Source of the DNA: Bacillota bacterium
Lineage (GTDB): Bacteria > Bacillota > Clostridia > Lachnospirales > Lachnospiraceae
Length of the DNA stretch: 64,000 bases
NCBI GenBank assembly: GCA_023399055.1
Contig: JAEWQV010000016.1
Location: 372,001 to 436,000, forward strand
Reading direction: 5' to 3'
This document shows positions 34,062-42,982 of the stretch, piece after piece. The notes under the pieces were generated by a model. It was not told the origin of the DNA, did not search any database, and worked only from the letters and a program-made list of their open reading frames with translations. The position numbers and the translations under genes were made by a program. Position 1 is the first letter of the stretch; each line of letters begins with the position of its first letter.

Positions 34062-35183
34062 TTAATATTCTGTAATATTATATTTTTTTAACTGACGCAG
34101 ACGCGTTAACAAAATCGGAAAAATGATAATACCATCACAGAGCAGTGTGGCTAATAATGCTTCCAATTTAAAATAAGGAAGAGGAATACCCTTTGCATTT
34201 AGAAGAAATTCATTTAAGAAATAGACAGTTAACAATAACAATATACTACCGAGAACAAGACCGTAGAGGTTTATGAGTAGGATTTCTTTTGCGATTTTAA
34301 GTAAGCATTGCTGGTTGGAATAGCCGAGAGCTTTATATAGACTGAATTCATACTTTCTTTTTTCATAGGCACCCACAAAGGTCGCATGAATGGTAATGGA
34401 TAGGACCAATGCAAGCATTATAATAATGGCATAATAAATATAGTTGAAAGCTTCAAAGGAGTCTATTACATCCTTATGTATTCTATTATAATCGTTTATA
34501 ATGACAGCTGGAAACTTTGTTTTTAGCATAGCACTATCCTTAGCTAAGGCAGCTTGAGCAGCTGAAATATCTTCTGCTGTATTTCTGATAACAAGAAAGC
34601 TACTGCCAAAGTGTTTTTGACTATCAGTAGCAAAGGCGGTAAAGCCGAGATTATCGCTAATGCCAGCTACCACATAATCACGTTCCATGTATTCTACCGA
34701 TTCATTGTTCATGGACAGGGTATCACCAACCGATAAGCCTAAATTCTTTGATAATTGTTTGCTCAAGAGTATTTCACCATCCGCAAGGGTAAAGTCTTTG
34801 GGCATAAGCTCTAACAATTGATTAAAGGTTTTAAAATCCTCAGAATTTTGAAAATACATAGGGTTAAAGTTTAGATTAATATTCATTATATTTTTTATGA
34901 AAATTGAACCACCCAGATTAATCCCAACATAGGCACCTGTGGATTCTAAATCTTTGACTAAATCGTAGGTTTGCCTAATTTGCTCTCCATTTTCATCATC
35001 ATAGGTTGAATAAACAACAAAGTAGTTTTTGCTAATTTCTATTGAGCTAAACAAATTATCTGCTGGAGCTGTGATATATAAACCTCCTAGATAACAGATG
35101 CAGACCGTTGCAATCAAAATGACTAGAGCAATGGAGCGTTTTTTGTTCTCCTTGATATAGTAGAGGGCATCAAAGGATTTCAT
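34062..35183 (-). CDS. ABC transporter permease (FtsX/MacB-like)
   Basis: 373 residues. One N-terminal membrane helix (about 17-37), a large extracellular MacB-core-like domain (about 38-240) and three C-terminal helices (about 258-280, 300-325, 338-360) with the FtsX motif YEFSLYKALGYSNQQ. The start at ATG 35183 is used: GGGAGG precedes it and it overlaps the end of the ATPase gene by 14 bp; the longer frame has no ribosome site. Works with the ATPase and the second permease as a heteromeric MacB/YknZ-type exporter. Confidence 0.88.
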   Translation of the reverse strand: MKSFDALYYIKENKKRSIALVILIATVCICYLGGLYITAPADNLFSSIEISKNYFVVYSTYDDENGEQIRQTYDLVKDLESTGAYVGINLGGSIFIKNIMNINLNFNPMYFQNSEDFKTFNQLLELMPKDFTLADGEILLSKQLSKNLGLSVGDTLSMNNESVEYMERDYVVAGISDNLGFTAFATDSQKHFGSSFLVIRNTAEDISAAQAALAKDSAMLKTKFPAVIINDYNRIHKDVIDSFEAFNYIYYAIIIMLALVLSITIHATFVGAYEKRKYEFSLYKALGYSNQQCLLKIAKEILLINLYGLVLGSILLLLTVYFLNEFLLNAKGIPLPYFKLEALLATLLCDGIIIFPILLTRLRQLKKYNITEY

Positions 35184-35868
35184 GAACAGCCTCCCTCTTT
35201 GGTGAATTTTGTATCTTGCTGATTTCACCATCCCACATCTCTATTATCAGATCAGCATCCTTTAATATGGAATGGTCATGGGTAATGACTAATACTAAGT
35301 GTTCTTCTGCGTATTTCTTTAAAACATCCATTACCATAAATGCAGTATCATGGTCCAGAGAAGCCGTCGGTTCATCGGCAAATAAAACGGAAGGTTCATT
35401 AACCAAAGCCCGAGCAATTGCTACCCGTTGCCTCTGTCCACCAGAGAGTTTAGAGGGTCTTTTCTTTATGTCTCCACTTTTTAAACCGAAATCCGCTAAT
35501 AAAGAGGTCCCTTTTTTTCTCGCATTTTCTGGTTTATCAGTAGCAGCAACGGTTACATTATCAAGAGCACTCATATAGGAAATCAGAAAATGTCTTTGAA
35601 AGACAAAACCAAATTCTTTACGTCTTAATACTTCCAACTCAGAACTTTTATAAGCAGCATAGGATTTGTTATTATAAAATATCTCACCAGAGGTCTGATT
35701 TTTTAGGGTGGATAGACAATACATAAGAGAGGACTTTCCACTGCCGGAGGGACCGATAATACCAACAAATCCTTGCTGCGGAAGCTCCAAATTTAATTCT
35801 TTTAAAGCATAGACCTTATCTGCTTTATCCATATCATAAATCAAAGTTAAATTTTTTAGTATAAACAT
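35170..35868 (-). CDS. ABC transporter ATP-binding protein (MacB/LolD type)
   Basis: 232 residues. Walker A GPSGSGKSS (about 40-48), Q loop FVFQRH, signature LSGGQRQRVAIARAL, Walker B VLFADEPTASLD and switch His in ITHDHS. Typical of ATPases serving FtsX-domain permeases, which export peptides or signal cell-wall stress. AAAGGAATT precedes the ATG. Flanked on both sides by FtsX-type permease genes on the same strand; the order is permease A, ATPase, permease B. Confidence 0.94.
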   Translation of the reverse strand: MFILKNLTLIYDMDKADKVYALKELNLELPQQGFVGIIGPSGSGKSSLMYCLSTLKNQTSGEIFYNNKSYAAYKSSELEVLRRKEFGFVFQRHFLISYMSALDNVTVAATDKPENARKKGTSLLADFGLKSGDIKKRPSKLSGGQRQRVAIARALVNEPSVLFADEPTASLDHDTAFMVMDVLKKYAEEHLVLVITHDHSILKDADLIIEMWDGEISKIQNSPKREAVHEIL

Positions 35869-35946
35869 AGGGTAGAATTCCTTTCAGACAGAATCATAAT
35901 TTTGGATTAATATATGAACAATATCTACCATGGAAAAATAGTAGCC

Positions 35947-37110
35947 TTATATATAATCTTCTTTTATTTCATCAATTGTTCGAATACGCTGCATTGCCAG
36001 AAATAAAGGGAGTTGGAGAACTCCATATATTAACACCAGGATACAGAATATTTGAAACAGAATACCTGGCATAAAAGGAGAGGACATTAGACCAATAGGT
36101 TCCACTAAAAAGAGTGTGCAGCCTAAAATTAATAAGGTGGTTATTATGGCTGCAAAACCAAGGGAAAGTCCAAACGTAATGAGCAATTCTTTTAGCGCAG
36201 ACAAATATATTTCTCGGATGGAGTAGCCAATGGAATGGTATAAGCACCATTCTTCGTAACGATCACGTATGTACATATGAAAGACAACCGTGATGCAGAG
36301 GCTTAATACCACTGTGGCAATGGTAGATATCATATTTCTAGAGTATAGAATGGAATCTCCAATTTCTTTCTTATATGTTATCAGACCGCTGCTATAATCG
36401 TTAATGGTCATTGACTCTGGCGAAAATCCTAAAGAGTAGCATAATGAAGAAAAGTTAATATCCTTTCCGGTTGAAAGTGTAGTAACACCAAAGTTGGTAT
36501 ACATACCAGGGTTAATGCCACATATAAAATAGTAATCACAGGATACAATGCCGGTGATAACATATTCCTTGCTAAAGAGGGGGTCACCAATATCTAAATC
36601 CTTGTTTTTGGCTAATCTAGAATCAATTAAGAATTCACCCGGTGCCTCTGGAAAGTTACCTTGCACCAACGTAGCATCCATATAGTCTGTAATTGTTGTT
36701 ATGTACTCCTTATCCACAAAAACCGCAGATATATTGGTGTATCCAATAATTGATTTAATTGATGTAAACATTACATTACAGGGAATGGCATAATCAATAG
36801 CCTCATCTGCTTCGAATTTCTTTGCCATTTCTTTCAACCCATGGTCAAGTTCTAGATATCTTTCCTCACCTGTGGAGTCAGTCGTGTTAAAAATAGTTAA
36901 GTCTACGTCCAGTAGTTGCAATTCGGGCAGAAGAAACTGCATTTTTTGCGTGCTGCCAGTATAGGTGGAGGATAGGCTGACCGAGGTTACATTGAGTAAA
37001 AATGATAAACCGTATAACATGGTAATAAAGAAACCAAGACTAATTACCAATACAGTTGTCCTTTTACGGTTATTTTTAATATAGTTGATTGCTGATATGC
37101 CTTTCTTCAT
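35947..37110 (-). CDS. ABC transporter permease (FtsX/MacB-like), first gene of the operon
   Basis: 387 residues, same layout as the other permease: N-terminal helix (about 16-38), extracellular domain (about 40-255), three C-terminal helices. The motif YEEWCLYHSIGYSIREIYLSA is the FtsX loop after the second helix. GAAAGGAG lies upstream of the ATG. The two permeases are similar in plan but not close in sequence. The gene is preceded by a palindrome array and a promoter (37149-37236), downstream of the response regulator gene. Confidence 0.88.
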   Translation of the reverse strand: MKKGISAINYIKNNRKRTTVLVISLGFFITMLYGLSFLLNVTSVSLSSTYTGSTQKMQFLLPELQLLDVDLTIFNTTDSTGEERYLELDHGLKEMAKKFEADEAIDYAIPCNVMFTSIKSIIGYTNISAVFVDKEYITTITDYMDATLVQGNFPEAPGEFLIDSRLAKNKDLDIGDPLFSKEYVITGIVSCDYYFICGINPGMYTNFGVTTLSTGKDINFSSLCYSLGFSPESMTINDYSSGLITYKKEIGDSILYSRNMISTIATVVLSLCITVVFHMYIRDRYEEWCLYHSIGYSIREIYLSALKELLITFGLSLGFAAIITTLLILGCTLFLVEPIGLMSSPFMPGILFQIFCILVLIYGVLQLPLFLAMQRIRTIDEIKEDYI

Positions 37111-37148
37111 TTTTACAATCTAGTAGCTCCTTTCAATATTCTATGTCA

Positions 37149-37177
37149 ATTATCACAGAAAAATTGTGTAACTGAAA
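37149..37177 (-). promoter_or_regulatory. Activator-type promoter of the ABC-permease operon
   Basis: Minus strand extended -10 TGTGATAAT (GATAAT at 37149-37154), 17-bp spacer, poor -35 TTTCAG (37172-37177). A good -10 with a bad -35, next to a palindrome array, suggests dependence on an activator. Confidence 0.55.
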
Positions 37178-37236
37178 GTACTTAAAGTCATAAAAATCAA
37201 TGACTCCAGTCATTAAATCCTATGACTCCAGTCATA
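37177..37236. promoter_or_regulatory. Phased palindrome array, likely binding sites of the adjacent NarL-type regulator
   Basis: Two 16-bp dyads, AATGACT-cc-AGTCATT (37199-37214) and TATGACT-cc-AGTCATA (37221-37236), have centres 22 bp apart. A third, degenerate site with an intact AGTCATA half (37186-37192) fits the same 22-bp period and overlaps the -35 of the promoter. The spacing of two helical turns puts all sites on one face of the DNA. Confidence 0.7.
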
Positions 37237-37288
37237 AAAATTAATAGCTCTGGGTCTATGACCTAGCTATAAAAGAAGCTTTCTCTGA

Positions 37289-37939
37289 TCATAAAAGGTT
37301 TCTTAAGGCTAACACAAGCTGTGCTCTATCATGAATCTGCGTTTTATCATAGATGGAAGAAATATAATTCTTTACTGTGCCTTCCGATATACAAAAATAA
37401 TTTGCAATTTGTCCGTTGGTATAACCTTCCGCAACCATACTGCATATCTCCTGTTCGCGCTTTGTTAATTCGCTAAACCGTGGCTTCTTATCCGAGGTAT
37501 GTACTTTATCAGATGAAGTTGTTAATATTTTAGAAAGCTTCTGCATTACCTTAAGATCAATGACGCTTTGGCCCTTCATAAGGTTTGTGATAGTTTGAAG
37601 AATAGCTTCCATACCGCTATCCTTCAATAAATATCCATCAGCTCCATTCTTGATAGCTGAAGTTATGTTATTTTCATCATAGAAAGTAGTTAGGACCAGA
37701 ACTTTAGTATTAGGATAGTGTTGCTTAAGCTCTGATATTAATTCTATTCCACCCATGCCCTGCATATTTAGATCTACAATCGCAAGATCAACGGAATGCT
37801 CCTTAAAAAGCTGTAAGGCGGCATTTCCATCTTTCGCCTTACCGACAATATGCATATTTCCCTTTATGGATAAAATAATTTCTAAACTTTCTAATAATAA
37901 AGGTTCATCATCTACTAATAATACTTTTAGTCTGTTCAT
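37289..37939 (-). CDS. NarL/LuxR-type response regulator
   Basis: 216 residues. Receiver domain with DD at 10-11, phospho-acceptor Asp56 in LAIVDLNMQG and Lys in LLKDSG; C-terminal LuxR helix-turn-helix ELTKREQEICSMVAEGYTNGQIA...GTVKNYI. ATG 37939 is used, since GGGAGGT lies 4 nt upstream; the longer frame to 37972 is not supported. Cotranscribed after the kinase gene (67-bp gap). Its probable target is the ABC operon immediately downstream, whose promoter carries a palindrome array. Confidence 0.93.
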   Translation of the reverse strand: MNRLKVLLVDDEPLLLESLEIILSIKGNMHIVGKAKDGNAALQLFKEHSVDLAIVDLNMQGMGGIELISELKQHYPNTKVLVLTTFYDENNITSAIKNGADGYLLKDSGMEAILQTITNLMKGQSVIDLKVMQKLSKILTTSSDKVHTSDKKPRFSELTKREQEICSMVAEGYTNGQIANYFCISEGTVKNYISSIYDKTQIHDRAQLVLALRNLL

Positions 37940-38006
37940 CCTTACCTCCCTACACCGCCCACAGCGGTACAAACACTACCTAAAAATGAGTTTTTATTTA
38001 ATTTTA

Positions 38007-39215
38007 TTATGTCTCTGTAATTGGAAGTGTCATTCTAACTGACCAACCGTCAGTTCCATTTATTGCAAGTTCCCCACCACTCTGCTCAAGATATTTTTGG
38101 ATTTTCTTTAAGCCGTATCCAGTATCTATACATTGTTTTATCATAGTATTATTTAAGGTATCCTCGGGTGTTCCATTATCATCTACGTCAACTTGAATAT
38201 GCTTGGAATCAATTCTTACAATGACAAGAAAAGCAGATGCCTTGCCGTGTTTTACTCCGTTGGATAACAGCTCTGATACAGCATTTATAATAAATTCCGA
38301 ATGCATTTTAGGAATAAACTGTTCTTCAAATTCTGACAACAGGTTATGGCGCATTTTCACATTGGTATTCATTGAAAACTGGTCTAGGCATAGAATGAGA
38401 TTTTGAATTAGATCACTGATGGGTACTTCTTTACTACTGTCATCAAGGTTTCTAACTGCTCTTCGTATGGTGTCAAGACTTTGACGCATTCTCTCTTTAG
38501 CAAGAGTAACCTTGTTTCTGGCTTCTATAGGTGAGGAGTCATATAAAAGTTCAGCTGCATCCAAAGATACAATGGCAGCAGTAATCGTATGTCCAGCCGA
38601 ATTATGGATATTACGGCTGATGGTTTCCCGTTCTTCCAGCCTCGCCTGATAATCAATAAGGCTATTTTTGTAGGCCAATTCCTGGCGCATTCTTTTTTCT
38701 AAGAATTCGTTTTGAGCGGAATGCTGTAAAGAACTATTAATATTTATGTTAACCTCTGCTAATTTTTCTAGCGACTTTATAATTACATAATAAACGATAC
38801 TAATTGTGGAGAGTATTAAGCTGTAGAATAGAAAAATGGAAAACTGATAATCTGCCTGTAAAGCATTACCTATAGTAAAAAGGATAAGAGGGGTTAATGG
38901 TTGCAGGTATTTTAGGACACGAATAGGATAACAAGGTTTGGGTAAGGTTAAGAAGATAAGATAACTGTACCAATCAGGAGCAATATAGCACAATCCAAGA
39001 CAAATGATATAGGCAATACCTTGAAATAGGATAGCTTGCTTTTTGTTCTGAATGGTAAGTAAATGTAAGCAGTTCATGAGTAAATAACTGCCTAAGGATA
39101 GGAATATGAGATAAATTCTATCGAAATGAAAGAAACAAGCCAGAAGAAATACGATTATGCCAAAGCAAAGGTGAAGCATATGATAGATATCCTTGAATTT
39201 CTGCTGATTATACAT
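38007..39215 (-). CDS. Sensor histidine kinase (HisKA_3 family)
   Basis: 402 residues. Several N-terminal membrane segments (about 12-30, 33-50, 62-80, 84-97, 106-145), a short coiled linker, the HisKA_3 dimerisation box RNIHNSAGHT with phospho-acceptor His204, and a HATPase with the N box VSELLSNGVKHG and DNGTPEDT. Lacks an extracellular sensor domain, so it probably senses within the membrane, like kinases that answer cell-envelope damage. AGGAGC lies about 8 nt before the ATG. Pairs with the NarL-type regulator encoded next. Confidence 0.92.
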   Translation of the reverse strand: MYNQQKFKDIYHMLHLCFGIIVFLLACFFHFDRIYLIFLSLGSYLLMNCLHLLTIQNKKQAILFQGIAYIICLGLCYIAPDWYSYLIFLTLPKPCYPIRVLKYLQPLTPLILFTIGNALQADYQFSIFLFYSLILSTISIVYYVIIKSLEKLAEVNININSSLQHSAQNEFLEKRMRQELAYKNSLIDYQARLEERETISRNIHNSAGHTITAAIVSLDAAELLYDSSPIEARNKVTLAKERMRQSLDTIRRAVRNLDDSSKEVPISDLIQNLILCLDQFSMNTNVKMRHNLLSEFEEQFIPKMHSEFIINAVSELLSNGVKHGKASAFLVIVRIDSKHIQVDVDDNGTPEDTLNNTMIKQCIDTGYGLKKIQKYLEQSGGELAINGTDGWSVRMTLPITET

Positions 39216-39289
39216 GACTTATTGCTCCTGTTCGTTATATGAATACCAGATAATGTTACGGATAATAATAACAATAATAAGTTATAGAA

Positions 39290-39336
39290 TTACCGTAATT
39301 TACCGTTAGTATATCATGGAGGGGTTATTCCATCAA
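39290..39336 (-). promoter_or_regulatory. Promoter of the kinase-regulator genes with direct repeats
   Basis: Minus strand -35 TTGATG (39331-39336), 17-bp spacer, -10 TATACT (39308-39313). Just downstream on the template are two copies of TTACCGT (39290-39296, 39300-39306) 10 bp apart, over the predicted start point, a position that fits a repressor. Confidence 0.5.
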
Positions 39337-39422
39337 GAAAATAAGAAATGATAGGATTAGATTATCCTTAGAAAGCAAGCTTTCACGGTTTATTTTTATA
39401 TATTAAGTTTGGTCCTGAACAG

Positions 39423-39502
39423 TTGACAAATAGTAATGTATTTAGGTAGAATTACCTAGAAGTTCATATCTTGTTGAAATGTGGAAGTAGCTGTCGTATA
39501 AT
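39423..39502 (+). promoter_or_regulatory. Tandem promoters and dyad for the exopolysaccharide locus
   Basis: P1: TTGACA (39423-39428), 18 bp, TAGAAT (39447-39452). P2: TTGAAA (39474-39479), 17 bp, TATAAT (39497-39502), about 48 bp before the first gene. The dyad AGGTA-gaat-TACCT (39444-39457) is centred on the P1 -10 box and could block P1 while leaving P2 open. Confidence 0.65.
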
Positions 39503-39549
39503 GAAAAAGACACTACCCTTTTTTATCAAAATGTAGGTGAGGATATTAC

Positions 39550-40533
39550 ATGAAGCATAGGTTATACATCGTGGTACCCTGTTATAATGAGCAGGAAGTT
39601 ATTGATGAGTCAGCAGATTTACTAAGTCAAAAATGTGAGCAATTGATCAGTCAGGGTAAGATTGATGAATCTAGCAGGATTGTGATAGTGAATGATGGTT
39701 CCGCAGATCATACCTGGGAGTTTATTGAGAACTTATATAAGAGGGATCAAAGGTTCATTGGGATAGATTTAAGCAGGAATCAAGGTCATCAGTATGCTGT
39801 ATTAGCCGGGATTATATATGCAAAAGAGTATGCAGATTGTGTTATTACAATCGATGCAGATCTGCAAGATGATATTGATGCCATCGATGCAATGATTGAT
39901 AAATTCCATGAGGGTTGTGACATTGTTTATGGCGTACGTAATAATCGAACTACGGATCATTTTCTGAAAAGATCTACAGCGAACCTTTTTTATAAAGTAA
40001 TGAAATTTCTTGGTGCGGAAACGATTAATAACCATGCTGATTTCCGTTTGATGAGTCAAAGAGCCATTGTTGCTTTAGAGCAGTATGAAGAAGTAAACCT
40101 GTTCTTACGTGGAATTATTCCGTTAATAGGATTTAAAACGGACAAGGTGTACTATTCCCGTAATGCAAGAACCGCAGGAACTACAAAGTATCCTCTAAAG
40201 AAAATGCTTGCACTTGCTTGGGAGGGGATTACCTCTACAAGTATGAAGCCTTTGAGGTTTATATCTGTTCTTGGCTTTACAATCTGCTTTTTTAGTATAC
40301 TTATGCTGGGTTATATTTTGATAAGGTACTTTACTGGACACACAACCGTTGGTTGGGCCAGTGTTACTGTTTCCCTTTGGACAATTGGTGGTCTGCTATT
40401 ATTTTGTATGGGCATAATTGGCGAATATATTGGGAAAATATACATGGAGACAAAAAAACGTCCTAGATATTTTATAAATAAACTACTAGATGATTTAAAC
40501 AGGGATGAGGTATCTGCAGACGACCGTGTTTAA
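39550..40533 (+). CDS. GtrB/DPM-like family 2 glycosyltransferase with two membrane segments
   Basis: 327 residues. GT2 domain: VVPCYNEQEVI (9-19), VNDGSADHTW, catalytic IDADLQDD and the C-terminal pair of membrane helices (about 236-258, 270-295) typical of GtrB, which makes undecaprenyl-phosphate-linked sugars at the inner face of the membrane. Here it probably feeds a GT-C-type enzyme encoded nearby (40542 and/or 49556). GTGAGG precedes the ATG. First gene of the exopolysaccharide locus; eight bases to the next gene. Confidence 0.9.
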   Translation: MKHRLYIVVPCYNEQEVIDESADLLSQKCEQLISQGKIDESSRIVIVNDGSADHTWEFIENLYKRDQRFIGIDLSRNQGHQYAVLAGIIYAKEYADCVITIDADLQDDIDAIDAMIDKFHEGCDIVYGVRNNRTTDHFLKRSTANLFYKVMKFLGAETINNHADFRLMSQRAIVALEQYEEVNLFLRGIIPLIGFKTDKVYYSRNARTAGTTKYPLKKMLALAWEGITSTSMKPLRFISVLGFTICFFSILMLGYILIRYFTGHTTVGWASVTVSLWTIGGLLLFCMGIIGEYIGKIYMETKKRPRYFINKLLDDLNRDEVSADDRV

Positions 40534-40541
40534 GGAGTGTT

Positions 40542-42095
40542 ATGCCAAAACATAATTCGAATTCGAAGCTTCGAGTATTGATAGAAAAGATACTATTTGT
40601 ATATCTTAAAATCTTTGGTTTTCGAAAGCTGATTAATAAAAAAATGGAGGGTAGATATTCTCCGAATAAAATAGCACTGGTGGTTACCTTAGGTATCGGA
40701 TTAATAATGTTTTTTATGCTTATGCTGACCCCTGCCCACGGACTTGCTGATGATGGTACCTTAGGAACGACGATGTCGAGGAATGGTCTTTCCTATATTC
40801 AGACCGAACCAGCGGAAATCTACAACAATTTCTTTATCAGGACCTATGCTCTGGATATGAATTATAACTCTCAATATCGAGAGATTAAGAATTCCCAGGA
40901 TGTCGTTATTACAACAGCTATTACAATTGATGAATTGATTACAAATGATGACTATTTTGATATACGGTTTTTAGCAGGTATCTTCGGAGTGTTCTATTTG
41001 CTGGGTATTTTTCTTTTTATCAAAAACATATTTAAGAGCATGTACCATTTTTCAGAGGCTGTAGTAATCGCTGTTTTTTCTGTTTTGATTTTTGGTGACA
41101 TCTCTTATTTGGCTTACTTTAATTCGTTCTACCCTGAGGCAATTTGGATGATTTGCTTCATTTATATTGTAGGGGCGATTTGTGCACAGCAATTTTCAAA
41201 GAGTTATTGGAGTCTTTTAATTATATTAGTTGCAGGTAGTGTACTTTGCCTGTCCAGGCAACAATGTGGTTTCATTGGAATCATAATTGCAATGTATCTG
41301 CTTAGAGCAATGTTTTTTTACAAGAATACTTTATGGAAAGTTTTGTGTATTACTTTTACCTTCCTAATGAGTTTGGTTGGTGTGTTTTCTGTATATTCAC
41401 TAAATTCAGATTTCACCTTAACAAGTAAGTATCATTCTATGACCAGGGGAGTATTATTCCAGACCTCTAATCCGGAAACAACCTTAACTGAATTTGGAAT
41501 TAATCCTTCTTACTCTGTTTTAGCCAATAACTCGGCATATAATTATTATCCACTGGTATTACCGGATAATGACGTACTGCAGGAGGGATTTCTCGATCAA
41601 TTTGATGAATATGATATATCCCTCTATTATTTAAAAAATCCAGGTGCGTTTCTCAATATGATGGATATTGCAATTAAAGATACAATGGATTTAAGAAGGG
41701 ACTTTAGTGGTAATTTTGAACAGAGCGCAGGTATGCCGCAGGGAGCAAAGAGTATTATGTGGTCATTTTGGAGCTTCTTTAAGCAACGGTCCATGCCAAA
41801 AACCATAGGTTTTTTCTTCTTATTAATTGTTGCAGCTTACATTTTTTATACCAGAATATCCAGAGAAACCGATTATAGCAATCGATTAAGAAATCGAAAG
41901 GTTTTGTTTTACCTTATTTTATTTATTATTGGGGTGGGAGTATCCCAGGCCATTATAAGTATTATTAGGAGCGGTGCAGCAGAATTGGGGCAACACGCCT
42001 TTTTAATGGGAGCAACTATGGATATGATGATATTTTTATTATTTGCTGAAGTGTTGCCAAGGATGAACATTCTAGAGACAAAGGAGCAGGAGTAA
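40542..42095 (+). CDS. Multi-span membrane protein, GT-C-like
   Basis: 517 residues, about 10-11 membrane segments, with a large extracellular loop after the first one (residue about 64-135, beginning PAHGLADDGTLG). A loop with acidic residues after the first membrane helix is the layout of GT-C glycosyltransferases, but no family signature is definite. A second loop (about 290-400) contains hydrophilic sequence. Follows the GtrB-like gene by 8 bp, with AAGGAG before its ATG, and overlaps the next ATG by one base, so the three are coupled. Proposed to add a lipid-linked sugar to the exported chain. Confidence 0.6.
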   Translation: MPKHNSNSKLRVLIEKILFVYLKIFGFRKLINKKMEGRYSPNKIALVVTLGIGLIMFFMLMLTPAHGLADDGTLGTTMSRNGLSYIQTEPAEIYNNFFIRTYALDMNYNSQYREIKNSQDVVITTAITIDELITNDDYFDIRFLAGIFGVFYLLGIFLFIKNIFKSMYHFSEAVVIAVFSVLIFGDISYLAYFNSFYPEAIWMICFIYIVGAICAQQFSKSYWSLLIILVAGSVLCLSRQQCGFIGIIIAMYLLRAMFFYKNTLWKVLCITFTFLMSLVGVFSVYSLNSDFTLTSKYHSMTRGVLFQTSNPETTLTEFGINPSYSVLANNSAYNYYPLVLPDNDVLQEGFLDQFDEYDISLYYLKNPGAFLNMMDIAIKDTMDLRRDFSGNFEQSAGMPQGAKSIMWSFWSFFKQRSMPKTIGFFFLLIVAAYIFYTRISRETDYSNRLRNRKVLFYLILFIIGVGVSQAIISIIRSGAAELGQHAFLMGATMDMMIFLLFAEVLPRMNILETKEQE

Positions 42096-42982
42096 TGAAC
42101 GAAGATAAATATCAACAAGAGAAACCCAAAAGATCAGGATATCTTCAGCAGGACTTTGGTATGTTTCTGTTTTTATGTATCTTATTTGCAGGAATCATAT
42201 TAATGATTAGCGTTCCAGAGGATCTTAAGCTTGAGTTTGTCTGTATGTTGTTACTTACATTTTTTGCAATACTTTTTGCAGCATATCGCTTTACTATAAT
42301 CTCTGTGGTTTTCGCTGGATTACAGGTGACAGTATATACTGCTTATAAAATATTTTTTTATTTTGTATATGATGTAGAAATACAGCTTTTCGAGTTTGTA
42401 TGGATCATCTACCCACTCCTTGCAGTTGGCTCCATGTCTTTATTTATTCATAAAAGCAATCACCTTGAGGCAGTCAACCGGGTGCTAAGAACACAACTTG
42501 ATAAATTGGTCTTGGTAGATGCCTTAACCGGATTATATAATTTAAAATGTCTGTATCTTGACCTGGAAACCCAGGCAGCCCTTGCAGTTCGAAGAAATAC
42601 AGATATTACACTGATGATTGTGGCATTTCGATACGAGAAAGAATTAAGAAGAATTCTTGGTACTAGAAATTTTGATACCTTAAGGCAGCAATTATCTTAT
42701 TTAGTTCAAGATTCTCTCCGAATTGAAGATAAGTTGTATGCCATTAATGATAATGGCAGCCTGGCTGTTATTCTTACCTGTGATGCAGCGGGTGCAGAAA
42801 TAGTAAAGAAACGTATAAGAAAAGTACTCACTGAAACGGATAAATTGCCAGAAATTATTCATGACAGGGTGATTAAATTAGATGTTCAGATTGCTGCACT
42901 TCAATATGATAAGGAGCGTTTTGGTAAGGATTTTATAAAATACAAGGTTATGGTAGAGGGTGAATTACAATATGATGTTTAG
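42095..42982 (+). CDS. Four-TM protein with degenerate GGDEF domain, probable c-di-GMP receptor (PelD/PssE-like)
   Basis: 295 residues. Four membrane helices (about 22-40, 46-64, 66-92, 98-118), then a coiled segment and a GGDEF-fold domain beginning DALTGLYN (142-149). The active GGDEF site is replaced by NDNGS (218-222), so diguanylate cyclase activity is not expected. However, the inhibitory I-site RxxD is kept as RIED (209-212), at the normal place before the lost active site. PelD (Pseudomonas) and PssE (Listeria) share this design of inactive GGDEF with intact I-site and switch on exopolysaccharide export when c-di-GMP binds. Start overlaps the previous stop (TAATG); its end overlaps the next gene. 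Confidence 0.82.
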   Translation: MNEDKYQQEKPKRSGYLQQDFGMFLFLCILFAGIILMISVPEDLKLEFVCMLLLTFFAILFAAYRFTIISVVFAGLQVTVYTAYKIFFYFVYDVEIQLFEFVWIIYPLLAVGSMSLFIHKSNHLEAVNRVLRTQLDKLVLVDALTGLYNLKCLYLDLETQAALAVRRNTDITLMIVAFRYEKELRRILGTRNFDTLRQQLSYLVQDSLRIEDKLYAINDNGSLAVILTCDAAGAEIVKKRIRKVLTETDKLPEIIHDRVIKLDVQIAALQYDKERFGKDFIKYKVMVEGELQYDV

